Source: Aralia elata (lineage: Eukaryota > Streptophyta > Magnoliopsida > Apiales > Araliaceae). Taken from it: DNA of 64,000 nucleotides. Shown here in pieces: positions 1 through 11,331 of the stretch; the first letter of the stretch is position 1; every line of letters begins with the position of its first letter. The notes beneath the pieces were generated by a model. That model saw only the letters and a list, made by a program, of their open reading frames with translations, was not told where the DNA came from and made no database searches. The stretch is taken from positions 42,250,508 through 42,314,507 of the forward strand of contig CM068378.1 in assembly GCA_034770075.1 (NCBI GenBank), read 5' to 3'. A program made the position numbers and the translations under genes.

Positions 1-2
1 CA

Positions 3-740
3 ATCCAGACTCTAGAGGATATGCTCCAGGCAGTGGTGATGGATTTAAGTGGCAGCTGGGACGATCACTTACCACTAATGGAGTTCGCCTACAACAATAG
101 TTACCATGCTAGTATTGGTATGCCATCGTACGAAGCACTATACGGAAGAAAGTGTCGAACGCCGTTGTGTTGGGATGAAGTTGGTGAACGGAGGTTGTTG
201 GGACCAGAATTGGTACAACAAACCGTGGAAATCATTAAAGTAATAAGGCAACGGTTAGTAGCAGCCCAGGATCGTCAGAAGAAATATGCCGACTTACATC
301 GTCAGGAACGAGACTTTGAAGTTGGTAGCTTTGTGTTTCTAAAGGTATCTCCCTGGAAAGGAAAGATCCGTTTTGGGAAGAAGGGCAAATTGAGCCCTAG
401 GTTCATAGGACCATTCAAAATTTTGAGGCGGATCGGCGAAGTGGCGTACGAGGTAGCCTTACCTCCTGAACTTGAGCACATTCACAACGTGTTTCATGTG
501 TCAGTGTTGCGTCCGTATAAGCCAGATTACAAGCACGTTATTTCCTATGAGCCAATTCAAGTCGAAAAGGACCTATCATACGAGGAAATTCCTGTCCAAA
601 TATTAGATAGGAAGGAACAGAAGCTGAGGAATAAGATCATTCATTCAGTTAAAGTTCTCTGGAGGAACCACGCGGTGGAAGAAGCTACGTGGGAACTCGA
701 AGAGAAAATGAGAGCGAAATACCCCCAGTTATTCGAGTAA
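3..740 (+). CDS. G1 Ty3/gypsy chromovirus polyprotein, 3' end (integrase C-terminus plus chromodomain)
   Basis: This is the last part of a gag-pol reading frame that enters from upstream of the window. The first visible residues belong to the end of the integrase catalytic core, including the stretch ASIGMPSYEALYGRKC that is typical of plant chromoviruses. A GPF/Y-type module follows (RFIGPFKILRRIGEVAYEVALP, then HNVFHVSVLRPY). The last 50 or so residues form a chromodomain (ILDRKEQKLRNK, VLWRNH, EEATWE). Integrase joins the cDNA to the host chromosome, and in this family the chromodomain is known to steer insertion toward heterochromatin. No frameshift or stop occurs before the terminator. 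A polypurine tract and a 3' LTR follow within 50 bp. The layout resembles the Tekay/Del clade, which is an inference from the domains. An uninterrupted 3' end suggests a relatively recent element. Confidence 0.93.
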   Translation: MQTLEDMLQAVVMDLSGSWDDHLPLMEFAYNNSYHASIGMPSYEALYGRKCRTPLCWDEVGERRLLGPELVQQTVEIIKVIRQRLVAAQDRQKKYADLHRQERDFEVGSFVFLKVSPWKGKIRFGKKGKLSPRFIGPFKILRRIGEVAYEVALPPELEHIHNVFHVSVLRPYKPDYKHVISYEPIQVEKDLSYEEIPVQILDRKEQKLRNKIIHSVKVLWRNHAVEEATWELEEKMRAKYPQLFE

Positions 741-774
741 CCTTAGATTGAAATTCCGAGGGCGGAATTTTTAT

Positions 775-787
775 AAGGGGGAGAGGA
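775..787 (+). promoter_or_regulatory. G1 polypurine tract (plus-strand primer)
   Basis: A purine run, AAGGGGGAGAGGA, lies directly before the LTR start TGTAATGTCC. Its place between the pol stop and the LTR matches the plus-strand priming site of LTR retrotransposons. Confidence 0.85.
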
Positions 788-1760
788 TGTAATGTCCGAG
801 AAAATTTAAACCTTGTATCAAATTTATTTTTATAAATTCATTTTATATAATTTTACGAACTTAATTGGATCCATGTGGGTATTATTATTTAATTATATAA
901 ATACGTGGTCCAATAATTTTCTGTGCATTAAAGGGACTCATTAATAATTTTATTAAATTAGTGAGTCGACCCTAAGATTTGATTTGCCAGAAACTTGAGA
1001 GATTAATAAATAAATTTATTTTATTCGGATCAAGAATTATTGGTAGGACAAATATTTAACTAATTAATTTAATTATTCAATTAAAATAATAGGACCATAA
1101 TGTTATTTTGATTGGACTGGCCCATTTCTTTTATTTTATTTCATTTCCGGATTGGGCCAAATCTCTTCCCTGATTAAGTCAAACGAGTGGGCTGGTCAAG
1201 GTAATTAAATTGGGCTTTTCCTATTTAAATTTATCCGGCCCAACCCGGTGGGGTTGAGCCCAAAAGCCATTGCCAGCCGGGTCAGCCCATTCCTTTCCTT
1301 TAGCCGGCTTGGATCCATATGTAGCATACCAGTTATCAACTTTGGGGGAAAAGAAATTCAATCGAAGAGATATATTGAGATTGACCGAACCAAAATCCCC
1401 AAACCCTCAATTTCATCTCACCCAGCTATCAAGCCCCAAGCCCTCAAATCAAACAGCCGAGCAAAACCAAGCCTTCGATCAAATCGGACGGGACAAGGGC
1501 AAGTCGCCAGGCGTGCGCCGGCGACGAAGGGAGTAACCGGCGGACGATTCAAGGGTGAAAGTGGGCGACTGAGGGTTCAACGTTCGGACCAAAGGACTGT
1601 TAAGCGCGGCGACGTGACCAGTAACAACGCACGGCTCGAGGGCCGCCGGCGAAGCTAGCTTTAACTCAGATAAGACCGACGCGGACGACTCACTCCCTTT
1701 ACCTGACGGTCACCGACTCGATCAATTGGGGTTTTGCCCAGCAATTGGGTAAACCTTGTT

Positions 1761-1769
1761 CTATAAATT
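1761..1769 (+). promoter_or_regulatory. Candidate TATA box of G1 LTR
   Basis: The sequence CTATAAATT lies inside the LTR downstream of the GC-richer block, where the U3/R border of an LTR promoter would be expected. No transcript evidence is available. Confidence 0.45.
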
Positions 1770-2689
1770 GAAGCCCCAACCCACTTGCCAAAGCTGCCGA
1801 TTCTTCCTTTGTTCTTGTGAGTCCCAAATTAGGAGTAAAATACATACAAATTAGAAAATTAGGGTTTGAAATTAGAAAATTTAGGGAGAGAAATTCAGCG
1901 GGAAGCCACTGTGAATGTCCGGTTGGGTTGATTATTTTGGGAGAAGAAGGCGACAAGCAAATCGATCGATACCAAGGTATAGATTAGTTCAAGCAACTGA
2001 GTTAGTTTTTGTTTAATTTCCATATTGTGTTGTTTTGTATGGGACTGTGTTATAGCATTATGTTGGTGGTATCATAAACTGTGATGGTGTAATATACAGT
2101 GTTTTGGGAATATACGAATACTGTGATAGTTATGTGAATTTTCTCCTTATCTCCCATCTGTATTTGAAAATTTTATTTATCCTGGATATTGTGTGTGATA
2201 TTTGGGTTTAAACCTCTGTATGTTAAAGAACTTCAATGTTCTGGTAATGTGAATTTACACTACAGTTAGTACAGTTTAGTGTTGCAAGATGCACACTACA
2301 TGTTCGTCAAAATGCTTGAATGAACTGTTTTCAATGTTGGGGTAACAATTGTTGGGTTGGGAGTATGAATTATAAGGGTGAACTTTGGGTTCTTGGATAT
2401 GATAATGCTTGGCTAAAACTCAGCATATCATATGGAATTGTGAGAAAATTTCTACCTGCTGTACGGAATGTTAATTCGGGTTGCTTATTGTACTGAACAA
2501 TGAATGTTGGTTAGGCTGAAATCAAATTGCAGGGACTTCATACATTATCAGTGAGTGTTGATACAACAATTGGTCTAGTTTATCAAATAACTGTTAACCA
2601 AATAAACTATCCTTGCCATGATTATTGGTTATCAATTTAAGTTAATAATGCATTTGCAAACTAATTAGTATTATGTTAATAAATAAAAT

Positions 2690-3540
2690 TAATAAGAAAT
2701 TATTTGTGATAAAGTAATTATTAAATATTTAATTATTATTTAACTAACCTTAAATAATAATTGGGTATTGGTAAATTAATTATTGTTATAGGAAAGGATA
2801 ATACATATTTAATTATTATTTATAATAATTAAATATGAGTAAGGTTAAATAAATAATTATTTATTATTTATTAATAAATAATAAATAATAAATAAAGATA
2901 ATAAATATTTAATTATTATTTTAATTAATAATTAAGTATAAATAAAGTTAATAATTTAATTATTTATTATTTATCCTTTAATAATAAATAAAACTAATGA
3001 ATATTTGATTATTGTTTAACTACTATTAAATAATAATCAAGTATGGATAAAACTAATAGATTAACTATTTATTATTTATCCTTAAATAATAAATAAAGCT
3101 ATTTGATTATTACTTAATTACTATTAAATAATAATCAAGTATGAATTAAGTTAATCATTTGATTATTTGTCAATAAGTGATAAATAAAGATAACAAATAT
3201 TCAATGAAATAAATTATTTATTATTTATCAATAAATAATAGATAAAGATAATAAATATTTAACTATTATTTAAGTAATATTTAATAATAATTAAGTATGA
3301 ATATAGTTAATAAAATGATTATTTATTAATAAATAATAAATAAAGGTAATAAATATTTAATTATTATTTAATCTTAAATAATAATTAAGTATAAGTAAAG
3401 TTAATAAATAATTACTTATTATTTAATATTAAATAATAAATAAAGATAATAAATATTTAATTGTTATTCAAATGATATTTGATAATAATTAAGTATGACA
3501 AAAGGTAATGAAATAATTATTATCGTAATAAATAAGGATT
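2690..3540 (+). repeat. A+T-rich array of repeated hairpins in G1 LTR
   Basis: About 850 bp consists of degenerate repeats of roughly 110-130 bp. Each unit carries two inverted repeats. One pairs arms like ATTATTATTTAA with TTAAATAATAAT and runs into AAGTAT. The other pairs TTTATTATTTA with TAAATAATAAA. Several units differ by changes that keep the arms paired. The array accounts for much of the length difference between this LTR and the 2.9 kb G2 LTR. Confidence 0.75.
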
Positions 3541-4204
3541 GTTAAACCATGTTCAGGGACAGATAATGGTAATAAATCCGGGAAACCAAAGAATAAGTAA
3601 TCATGATTAGCTACCATCAAGTTAATAGCTAAAGATTATTAATTTCTGTTTAGCTAATGTTAATTAGTAATTAAATATAGATGGTAAATTTTACCTGTTG
3701 AGTAAAAGGTATAGTGAGAGGTGCCAATATACAACTGTTAATTGATAAATCGACTTTACCCAATGATAGGTCACTCGAGATCAATTAATTAAAGCTAAAC
3801 TATATCTGTAGCTGAGCAAACAGGCAAGTTCCTAACCCTAAACTTCTTACATTATTGCAAGTTCTTCTTTACTCAACTTTTACATTGAGCAAATTTCTAA
3901 GCCTTATGCACTATTTTTAATTCGTGCAAAAAGGTATATATATATACTGTTGTAAGTTATTCTTTAAGCTTGAGTTTTTATCTCCAAGCATGCCTTAAGT
4001 GGTCTAATTACTTTCTAAATTATTCCACATCTGTATATTTATTGACATTCGCACTCGTGCATTTGAAATTCGTATATTTAAATTCAGGAATTTATAAACC
4101 ATTCATGGTTAAGTCTGAACCCTTGTTCGGTCAGACAAATATGTGAGAATTTATAAAAGCTATCTGAACCAATCAATGGTAAGGATTCTTAGACTGTATG
4201 AACA

Positions 4205-4312
4205 CCCCTTTATTTACAGGGGAGTACCCCACGTACCGTATATAAGGTACAAATAGCAGAATTAAATGTTATGCATATACATAGGGTACGCGAGGCTGAT
4301 CCCCTCAAGTAC
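4205..4312 (+). other. Conserved hairpin cluster in G1 LTR
   Basis: Three inverted repeats follow one another: CCCCT/AGGGG (4205-4222), GTACC/GGTAC (4233-4250), and GTAC-GAGG/CCTC-GTAC around a CTGATC loop (4286-4312). Equivalent hairpins with different stem sequences occur in G2, G6, G7 and G8. A further inverted repeat, GGGCAA/TTGCTC, lies near 4502-4518 and also recurs in those LTRs. Confidence 0.6.
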
Positions 4313-4918
4313 GTTATTCTGTAGCCAGTAACCAGAGGGTCAACCAGCTATTGACTCATTTGGAAGTTATCGTTCAAAGTCTATTTGACTATCAATTGTT
4401 CTAAAAGCAATTATTGTTCTTGCTTCTGATTTTTCTAATGTTGAAATTCCTTAATATCCCTTCATCATGGTATATCCTTATTGTCATACTTTAAACTTGC
4501 TGGGCAAACTCGTTGCTCATTCTTGCTATATCATGATCTCATTGCAGCTAAACCCGAGACGTCAGGGAAGAACAAAGGGAAGGAAAAGATGAAGTGATAG
4601 ACTTCATGTAGCAGGAAATAAAATTATGTGTAGTTAATTACTGTAATGTAATTTAATCCCTGATAGTTATTAGGGTACGGATTGTGTATGTGTTTAAGGT
4701 TATTTGTATTCTGGGACTAGTAACACCTTGTAATGAACAACGTATGTTTATTTTATTCCGCATTTTAGTTACCATATGTTGATAAAGGTGAATGTTTGTA
4801 TTGGATCGTGATGACCGGATCCGGGTATTTGGAGACCCGAATGTGGGGGCGTCACATTTGGAATATCGAACGTCGCCTTCTAGCATGGTAAAGCAATAGA
4901 GTATTAGATGTTTAATAT

Positions 4919-5220
4919 GAGTTTGTTGTGTCACCACAAGGCAAGTATTAAATATTTAAGATGTTGCTTTATCACATTTGATGCTTATAAATACACTGAA
5001 CGATGCTGTTTTGTTGTGTCACCACAAGGACAGTGTTTTTCTTTCGAATATATGGAAGTGCTAGGATGGACTTAACTTGGATAATTTTGATTCGGATGTG
5101 TCACCACTTGATCAAAATAATTTAAGAGGCAAAATACAAGGAGTTACATAGAGATGTAATTGACAATAGTTGTCTACCTATTTATTTATATATCGTTTGT
5201 TGTGTCACCACAAGGCTATA
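4919..5220 (+). other. Copia A leader: four hairpins with TCAC loops
   Basis: The motif TTGTGTCACCACAA occurs at 4926, 5014 and 5200, and its variant ATGTGTCACCACTT at 5096. Each has the paired core TTGTG/CACAA (or ATGTG/CACTT) around a four-base TCAC loop. Copies C and D have a three-base TCA loop at all four sites. Confidence 0.75.
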
Positions 5221-5418
5221 TACATTTGAAATGGGATCCTTATTATCACTAGCAAATCTTTAATTAGAATTGCCGAACTATATATTGAGGGTAATATAGT
5301 TTGATGAAAAAGTGAGAGATACCAAATTAAAATAAAGACCTAATTTATTTTGGTAATTAATTAATTGAATGTATGTTAAAATGTTGTAAAATTACAAATT
5401 CATTTATAGAATTTTACG

Positions 5419-8400
5419 ATGTCTAATTCACTATCACTGCATAGCATATTAGATGCTAATTAATCGGACCGTATTAAACGGACTGGTTAAGAAATTTGAG
5501 AATAGTTCTCAAGGCTGAAAAGCTATCTTATGTCCTTAATATGTCTATCCCTGCAATAGTTGCAGACAATGCCTCAGAGGAAGAGATTACTACTTTTAGA
5601 AAGTAGTAAGATGATGCACAGTTGGCTCAATGCATCATGCTCGCATCCATGAGTAAGGAGCTTCAAGTGTCAGCATGAAACTATGGATGCTCCTACTGTA
5701 TTCTGGCACCTTCAAGGAGTTGAATGGTGAGGAAAGTAGGAGTATTAGATATCAGATATCTAAGGAGCTTTTCCGATCTAGAATGACCAATGGCACTACA
5801 GTACAGACATATGTCCTAAAATGATCAATCTGATTGAACAATTGGGACAACTGGGTTTTAATGGATGGAGAGATGATCCAAGATTTGATCTTGGAATCAC
5901 TTCTAGACTCTTTCTCACAAATTGTTGTGAATTTCCACATGAACAAGCTCTATGTCAGCCTGCCTGAGTTGCTTAAACATGTTGAAAACTGTAAAGAGTC
6001 ACTTTCCAACCAAGAAAGACCAAGTCTTACTGGTAGATGATTCTTCTAGGAAGCGGAAGAGGGCCAAAGGATCTTCTTAAAAGAAGAACAATTCAAAGAA
6101 GGTAAATGAAAGGCAAAAACAAAGGACAATAAGAACAAGACTGATGCATATAGCAAAGGAGTTTGCTTCCACTGCAATAAGCCTGGATACTAGAAAGAAA
6201 ACTGTAAGGGGAATCTTACAGAGGCTACCCAGAAGAAGCTTAGTGAAGCTTCGGTTACAGATATAGGTTTGTTCATGATTGAAATAAATTTTTCTGTAAG
6301 TCAAGGTTCTACTTGGGTATTGGATACTGATTGTAGTTCTCACGTATGCAATCCAATGCAGAGACTAATCAGAAGTAGAAAGCTAAACTAAGAGTAGGTA
6401 ATCTTATGTGTGGGAATGGAGCAAAGGTTGCTACATTAACCATAGGAACTTATAGTTTAGCATTGCCTACGGGCAAGTCTATTAAGTTAATAAGTTGTTA
6501 TTATGTTCTAGTTCTCATTAGAAACATTAAAACTTTCGTTGTTGGACAAGGAAGGTTCTGGTATTATATTTAAGAATAATTGTTTTTCTATTTATAATGA
6601 TAATGTTTTGTTTGAAACTGGAAGAATACTTGATAGACTTTGTAAACTTGACTTACATGAAAAAATAATTTTGCAAATTGAACAAACTAGCAAAAGAAAG
6701 GGAAATGGTCATTCAAAGAGTTGAATGAGTGTATTTGATGAAATACAAGTCTGAATCATTTGAAATGTTCAAAGAATTCAGAAGTGAAACATATTGACAA
6801 AGTATTAAGATTCTTTGATCAGATCGAGGAAAGAATACTTGTGCAATGAGTTTCTAGATCATCTCAAAATGGTATTTTCTCATAATGGACACCTCCTGAT
6901 ACGCAATAATTGATTGATGTATCTAAAAGGAGAAATTGTACCTTATAGGAAATGGTGCAGTCCATAATGATTTTTACCGACATTCTAGTATCCATCTGGG
7001 GTTATGCCCTAGAAACGGCTGCATATCTACAAAATAAGGTAATCTCAAAATCCGGCCCCAAGACTCCATAAAAGTTATGGATAGGGAGGATTCCTAATCT
7101 TAAGTATGTTAAGATAAGGAGTTGTCCAGCTTATGTGAAAAAGGTTTCAAAGATAAGTTTGGGACAAAATTTGACAAGTGCAGAGTTGTGGGATATCCTA
7201 AAGAATGTTTAGGGTATTATTACTATAATCCTACACGCTGCCTTCTTGGATAAAGGTGTTTATTATTGAAAGAGCTAGTGGGAGGGTAATAGATCTTGAA
7301 GGAGTTCAAGAACCACAAAGCACTTTAAGTCGAACCGAGGAACCTGTAGATAGACCTATTGTACCACAATCGAATCATAAATCTGGAAGAGTACCAAAAA
7401 TACCTGGGATGGTATGGATTCATCATAGAGGATGATGATGAGGTACGCATCATAGAGGATGATGATCCAGTTTTATACGATGAGGCTATGAGTAATAGAC
7501 ACTCAAAGAAATGGCAGATGACCATGAAATCCAAAATGGACTCCATGTATGAGAACCAAGTATAAACTTTGGTGTATATAGGTCTTTAAGAGAAAGACTG
7601 GGGCAAATGGCAAGGTGGAGACCTATAAGACCAGACCTGTTTAAAAGGTTTTTCAAGTCAAGAAGTTGACTGTGATAAAACCTTATTGTCAGGTAATGCT
7701 CAAGTCCATTTGGTTTAGCTTGTGATTGCAGCTTATTACGAAATCTGGCAAAATGGATGTGGAGACGCCCTTCCTCAATGAAGACTTGAGGAGAATGTAT
7801 GTATGATACAGCCAGAGGAATTTGTTTCAAAGGTTGAAGCAAATCGTGTTTTAAGCTACAATGATCCATTGATGGATTGAAGAAAGCTTCTCAAAGATAG
7901 AACATTCGTTTTGATGAGACAATCAAAAGAGTTTGATTTTATCAAAAACGAGAATGAACCTAGTGTGTACAAAAGGGTCAGTGGGAGTACTGTGATATTC
8001 CTAGTATTATATGTTGATATACTACTGATAAGGAATGACACACCAATGCTACAATTAGTAAAGATAAAATTGTCTAAACATTCCTCCATGAATAACTTGG
8101 GAGGAACATCCTATAAATTAGGGAGATAAATTTATATAGATAGATTTAAAAGGATGTTCGGCTTGACCCAAGAAACGTATATTCATTTGATGCTAAACGC
8201 GTTTAGCATGGCAAACTCCAAGAGAGGTCTCATGATGATGAGCCATGGAGTGTATCTCTCTAAAATTATCCCCAATTGAAAGAGAGATCGCATGAGTTAC
8301 TATCATGTATGCAATGAATATACAAGGCTTAATGTTGATCAGTCATATTCTGGAGATGATCACTGTAAGACAGTGATAAACATCTTTAGGTACTTAACCG

Positions 8401-8864
8401 GTACTGAAGATGTGATCATGATTCATGGTAGGTCTGAATTAAAACTAGAGGGCTAAACAGACTCAAGTTTTTCAGACTGACCAAGACGATAACAAATCCA
8501 CTTTAAGGTAAATCGTTACCTTGAAAGGTGGTGCAGTGAATTGGAAAAGTTCCAAACAGCAAAGAGTTGCTGGTTTAGTGACAAAGACAAAGTATATATC
8601 TGTAAATGAAGCTGCAAGTTTGATTGTTTGGATAAAAAGTTCATTACAGAACTAGGAATAGTTTCTAAGTCTCATCTTGGATTCAAACATGTGTTGCGGC
8701 ACTTTCATTTGATTAGTGGAATCATTGAAGAGGATAAGTCACTATAGAGATAGTGGACTCTCAAGAACAACATTACATATCCATTTACTGAAGCTTTATC
8801 TAAACAACAAGATGATCGTCACTTAGAGAAGAAGGGTATTAGATACCATGGCGATTGACTTTAG
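5419..8864 (+). pseudogene. Copia A gag-pol pseudogene
   Basis: The start ATG and first residues (MSNSLSLHSILDAN) match copia C, but a stop follows at once, and many stops and frameshifts occur throughout. Recognisable pieces include capsid (about 5500-6040), the zinc-knuckle region (about 6160-6200), the protease region (about 6310-6330), integrase (from about 6730), reverse transcriptase (about 7580-8130) and RNase H (about 8440-8760). Compared with copia C it lacks the segment coding for the integrase zinc finger and first catalytic aspartate (junction near 6715), a second piece near 7225, and one of the two catalytic aspartates of the RT YVDD box (near 8014). Gag is frameshifted before the zinc knuckle. 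Copia D shares all of these lesions. Confidence 0.9.
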
Positions 8865-8878
8865 TGCAAGTGGGAGAT

Positions 8879-10681
8879 TGAAAGTAGTATGCACACAAGC
8901 CAATCATATTTGATATGATGTAGCATATACTTTGTAATCTTATTCATTTGTTAAAGGCATTTTACTTTATCTACATGGTGTTGTTATATTAAATGTGATA
9001 AACCCATAATTTTGAGCAATGCTTTTAGAATCATGATGGTGATCATGCTAATGAGATCTAAATTCTAGATAGCTCACAAACTAAAATCGTTCCTAATTGA
9101 TGGATTACTAAAAAGGGGATTAGTGTATCCAGATAGATTAGTACATACGTTGCTTGCTCTTATGAAGAGGATGATTAATCTCATAATCATTTATGTGGAG
9201 ACACTAAAGCAAGTATGTAGGTGCTTATTAGAGAATAAGTTCACTGAACGTGGCTAGCTAAGGAATACCTAATGGAGTTTTACTCGCCTGTCAATAGGAA
9301 TTCCTCTAGTGATAGTAGTACAAGTGATCCTTGGACTTGAGATCATCATAGTATCTTGTGTGTGATGAGTTATACTTTGACATGTCCCTTAAGAACTTTA
9401 GGGTATATCAAAGGGTATAATTGGGTATAATAAGTTATACATGGAGATAGATGAATGATCAACAAAGAATCTACCACTTCTAGTAAAAGGAGAGAATGTC
9501 CTATGTGATTCGATAAATGACGACTCAGAAGTCTTTGGCCAAAGCAGAATGAAATTAGAAAGGAGTTTCTAATTTGCATTATCAGAGTTGTGCATTTGAG
9601 AATCGAAATACATATAATTAAATAAAATAATACCTGACAGCAATTCCATGTCTTATATTTAATTGGGACATTGTATGGTAGAAGGATTGAATTGTACGGT
9701 AACTATTCACTGAAAGGTTCTTTTGTGATTAATGTTGAAATCTATATTATCTGAAAAGTCGTTGATCGCTAAGGGGGCTTACCCTTATTGTAGAATAAAT
9801 ATTATTTATTTAAATAAATTAAATAGTTTAATTTATTTATTTAAATAAGATTAGAATTGTTCTAGTTGATTTATTCACAACCGGTTTAATATGGAGAACC
9901 TAAAGGGTCACACCGCAAAAAGAAAATATTTGTTTAAGAAGTAAATGGCATAATTGTAATAATAAGTTAAGTGTATTTAATTTAATCTATGGAGATAGAA
10001 TAAATTAAATAGCTTAATATTTATTATTTAATATTTTGGAAATATTAAATATAAATTAATAAGAAGAGTCTTATTATTGTTATTACAATTACTATTATTT
10101 AATTCCTAATAGGGATTGGGAATTAATTAATAGAAGTACTCTCATAAATTCCTATTGGATTAGGAGTTTAAATTAATTAAAGGAGTTTAATTAGAATAAA
10201 AACTCTAATCCTAAATAGTTTAGGAGGGTTCTCTATATCTATAAATAAGAGGAGTCTTATCATGATTTAGGGTTAGACAGTTACACACTCTTCATAAGAA
10301 TTGGAGAGAGAGAGTACTTGCAATTTCTATAGAGATAGAAACTCGGGTTTTGGCAACACCCATCTTCTTGAACAACTATTATTCCTTGGTGGATCACCTT
10401 TAGAGGCCAAACACTTGGGTGGCTAACGTTGATCAAAGGAAGGAATTTAATCGGTGGAATTCAAGGAGAACGCGAAGGAATTGGAGGTGAACTTGTACCT
10501 GAGGAAGCTTTGATTCACGAGGGTATAATTCTATATCTCTATCTCTTTCGTTTAATTGATAATTGATCACAAGGATGATCATGGTGATAGTTTGTATGAA
10601 AAATTTTAAAATCCGTTTTATTGCGCTTCCGCACTATTTATGTTATTTGATTGCATGTTCGCGCTATATACAAACCTAACA
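8879..10681 (+). mobile_element. Copia A 3' LTR
   Basis: The LTR starts TGAAAGTAGTATGC after the purine tract AGTGGGAGA and ends ...ACCTAACA, the termini shared by all copia LTRs here. At 1803 bp it is close to copies D and E. It holds one copy of the TTAATTCC/GGAATTAA hairpin unit that is triplicated in copia C. Confidence 0.9.
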
Positions 10682-10970
10682 ATGTGTGCATAACAAACTA
10701 TATACAAATAAATATGTAGACAACTATTGTCAATTACATCACTATATAATTCCTTGTATTTTGCCTCTTAGATTATAATGGTCAAGTGTGTACACATCCG
10801 AACTAAAATAATATAAGTTAAGTCCAACCTAGCACTTCCATATATGTGAAGAGAAAAAGACCGCCCTTGTGTGTGCACAAAAAAACAGTAATGTTCAATT
10901 CCTTAATAAGCATCAAATGTGATAAAATAACATCTTAAATATTTAATACTCGCCTTGTGTGTGCACAACA
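10682..10970 (-). other. Copia B leader hairpins with CACA/TACA loops
   Basis: Read on the minus strand, the motif is TTGTGCACACACAA at 10955-10968 and 10867-10880, and ATGTGTACACACTT at 10784-10797. A fourth copy, broken by copia A, is at 10682-10693. The stems are the same as in other copies, but the loops are CACA or TACA rather than TCA or TCAC. Confidence 0.7.
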
Positions 10971-11116
10971 AACTCATATTAAATATTTAATACTCTATTG
11001 TTTTACCATGCTAGAAGGCGACGTTCGATATTCCGAATATCTTTGAACGCTTAGGACTTAATATGATTTCTTTGAGGGGCTTGTTATTATTTGTCTCATC
11101 TTGTTTAGCGCGCATG

Positions 11117-11164
<48 letters not shown>
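11117..11164. repeat. (CA)n(TA)n microsatellite in copia B leader
   Basis: About 8 CA units run into about 16 TA units. A second TA tract lies at 11205-11239. Between them is the small hairpin ACATGC/GCATGT (around 11187-11201), also present in copia C near 40259. Confidence 0.9.
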
Positions 11165-11169
<5 letters not shown>

Positions 11170-11205
11170 CGCGTCATATTATTTAACATGCGAAGCATGT
11201 TGGAT

Positions 11206-11238
<33 letters not shown>

Positions 11239-11299
11239 GTAAGCATGCACATATAGAATACTATATTCTACTCGGATTGATTATGAATTTTTATTCTAG

Positions 11300-11331
11300 T
11301 TTGGTTCACTAGAGCCACCAAGTGAACCAAA
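11300..11331 (-). other. Leader hairpin TTTGGTTCACT/AGTGAACCAAA in copia B
   Basis: A perfect 11 bp inverted repeat surrounds a 10-base loop. The same structure is in copia C (40136-40167) and copia D (57444-57475). Confidence 0.75.

Larger units (their letters stand above)
788..4856 (+). mobile_element. G1 3' LTR (about 4.07 kb, chromovirus)
   Basis: The LTR begins TGTAATGTCCGAG right after the polypurine tract and ends ...GGGGGCGTCACA, the end shared by several gypsy LTRs in this window. The next bases, TTTGG, continue a copia leader that matches copia C from about 40388, so G1 sits inside copia A. The 5 bp target duplication should read TTTGG before the upstream 5' LTR, outside the window. 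The LTR holds a GC-richer block (about 1230-1700), a TATA-like box near 1762, an A+T hairpin array (2690-3540) and a cluster of conserved hairpins (4205-4535). The open frames at 1248-1658 and nearby show no protein family and are treated as chance. Confidence 0.88.
4857..10681 (+). mobile_element. Copia A, 5'-truncated by G1, inserted in copia B
   Basis: This copy matches copia C from its mid-leader to the end of the 3' LTR. The coordinate offset is exactly 36000 at the 3' LTR start (8879 against 44879). Its 5' LTR and first 1.1 kb of leader should lie upstream of G1, outside the window. The 3' LTR ends inside the fourth leader motif of copia B, so A inserted into B; the expected target duplication is ATGTG (10682-10686). 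The coding region is heavily broken. Confidence 0.9.

Noticed and set aside
1248..1658. Overlapping open frames of 136 and 88 codons in the G1 LTR
   Set aside because: They lie in a GC-richer part of the LTR, show low-complexity Arg/Ser/Lys composition and no family motif; overlapping frames on the same bases point to chance.
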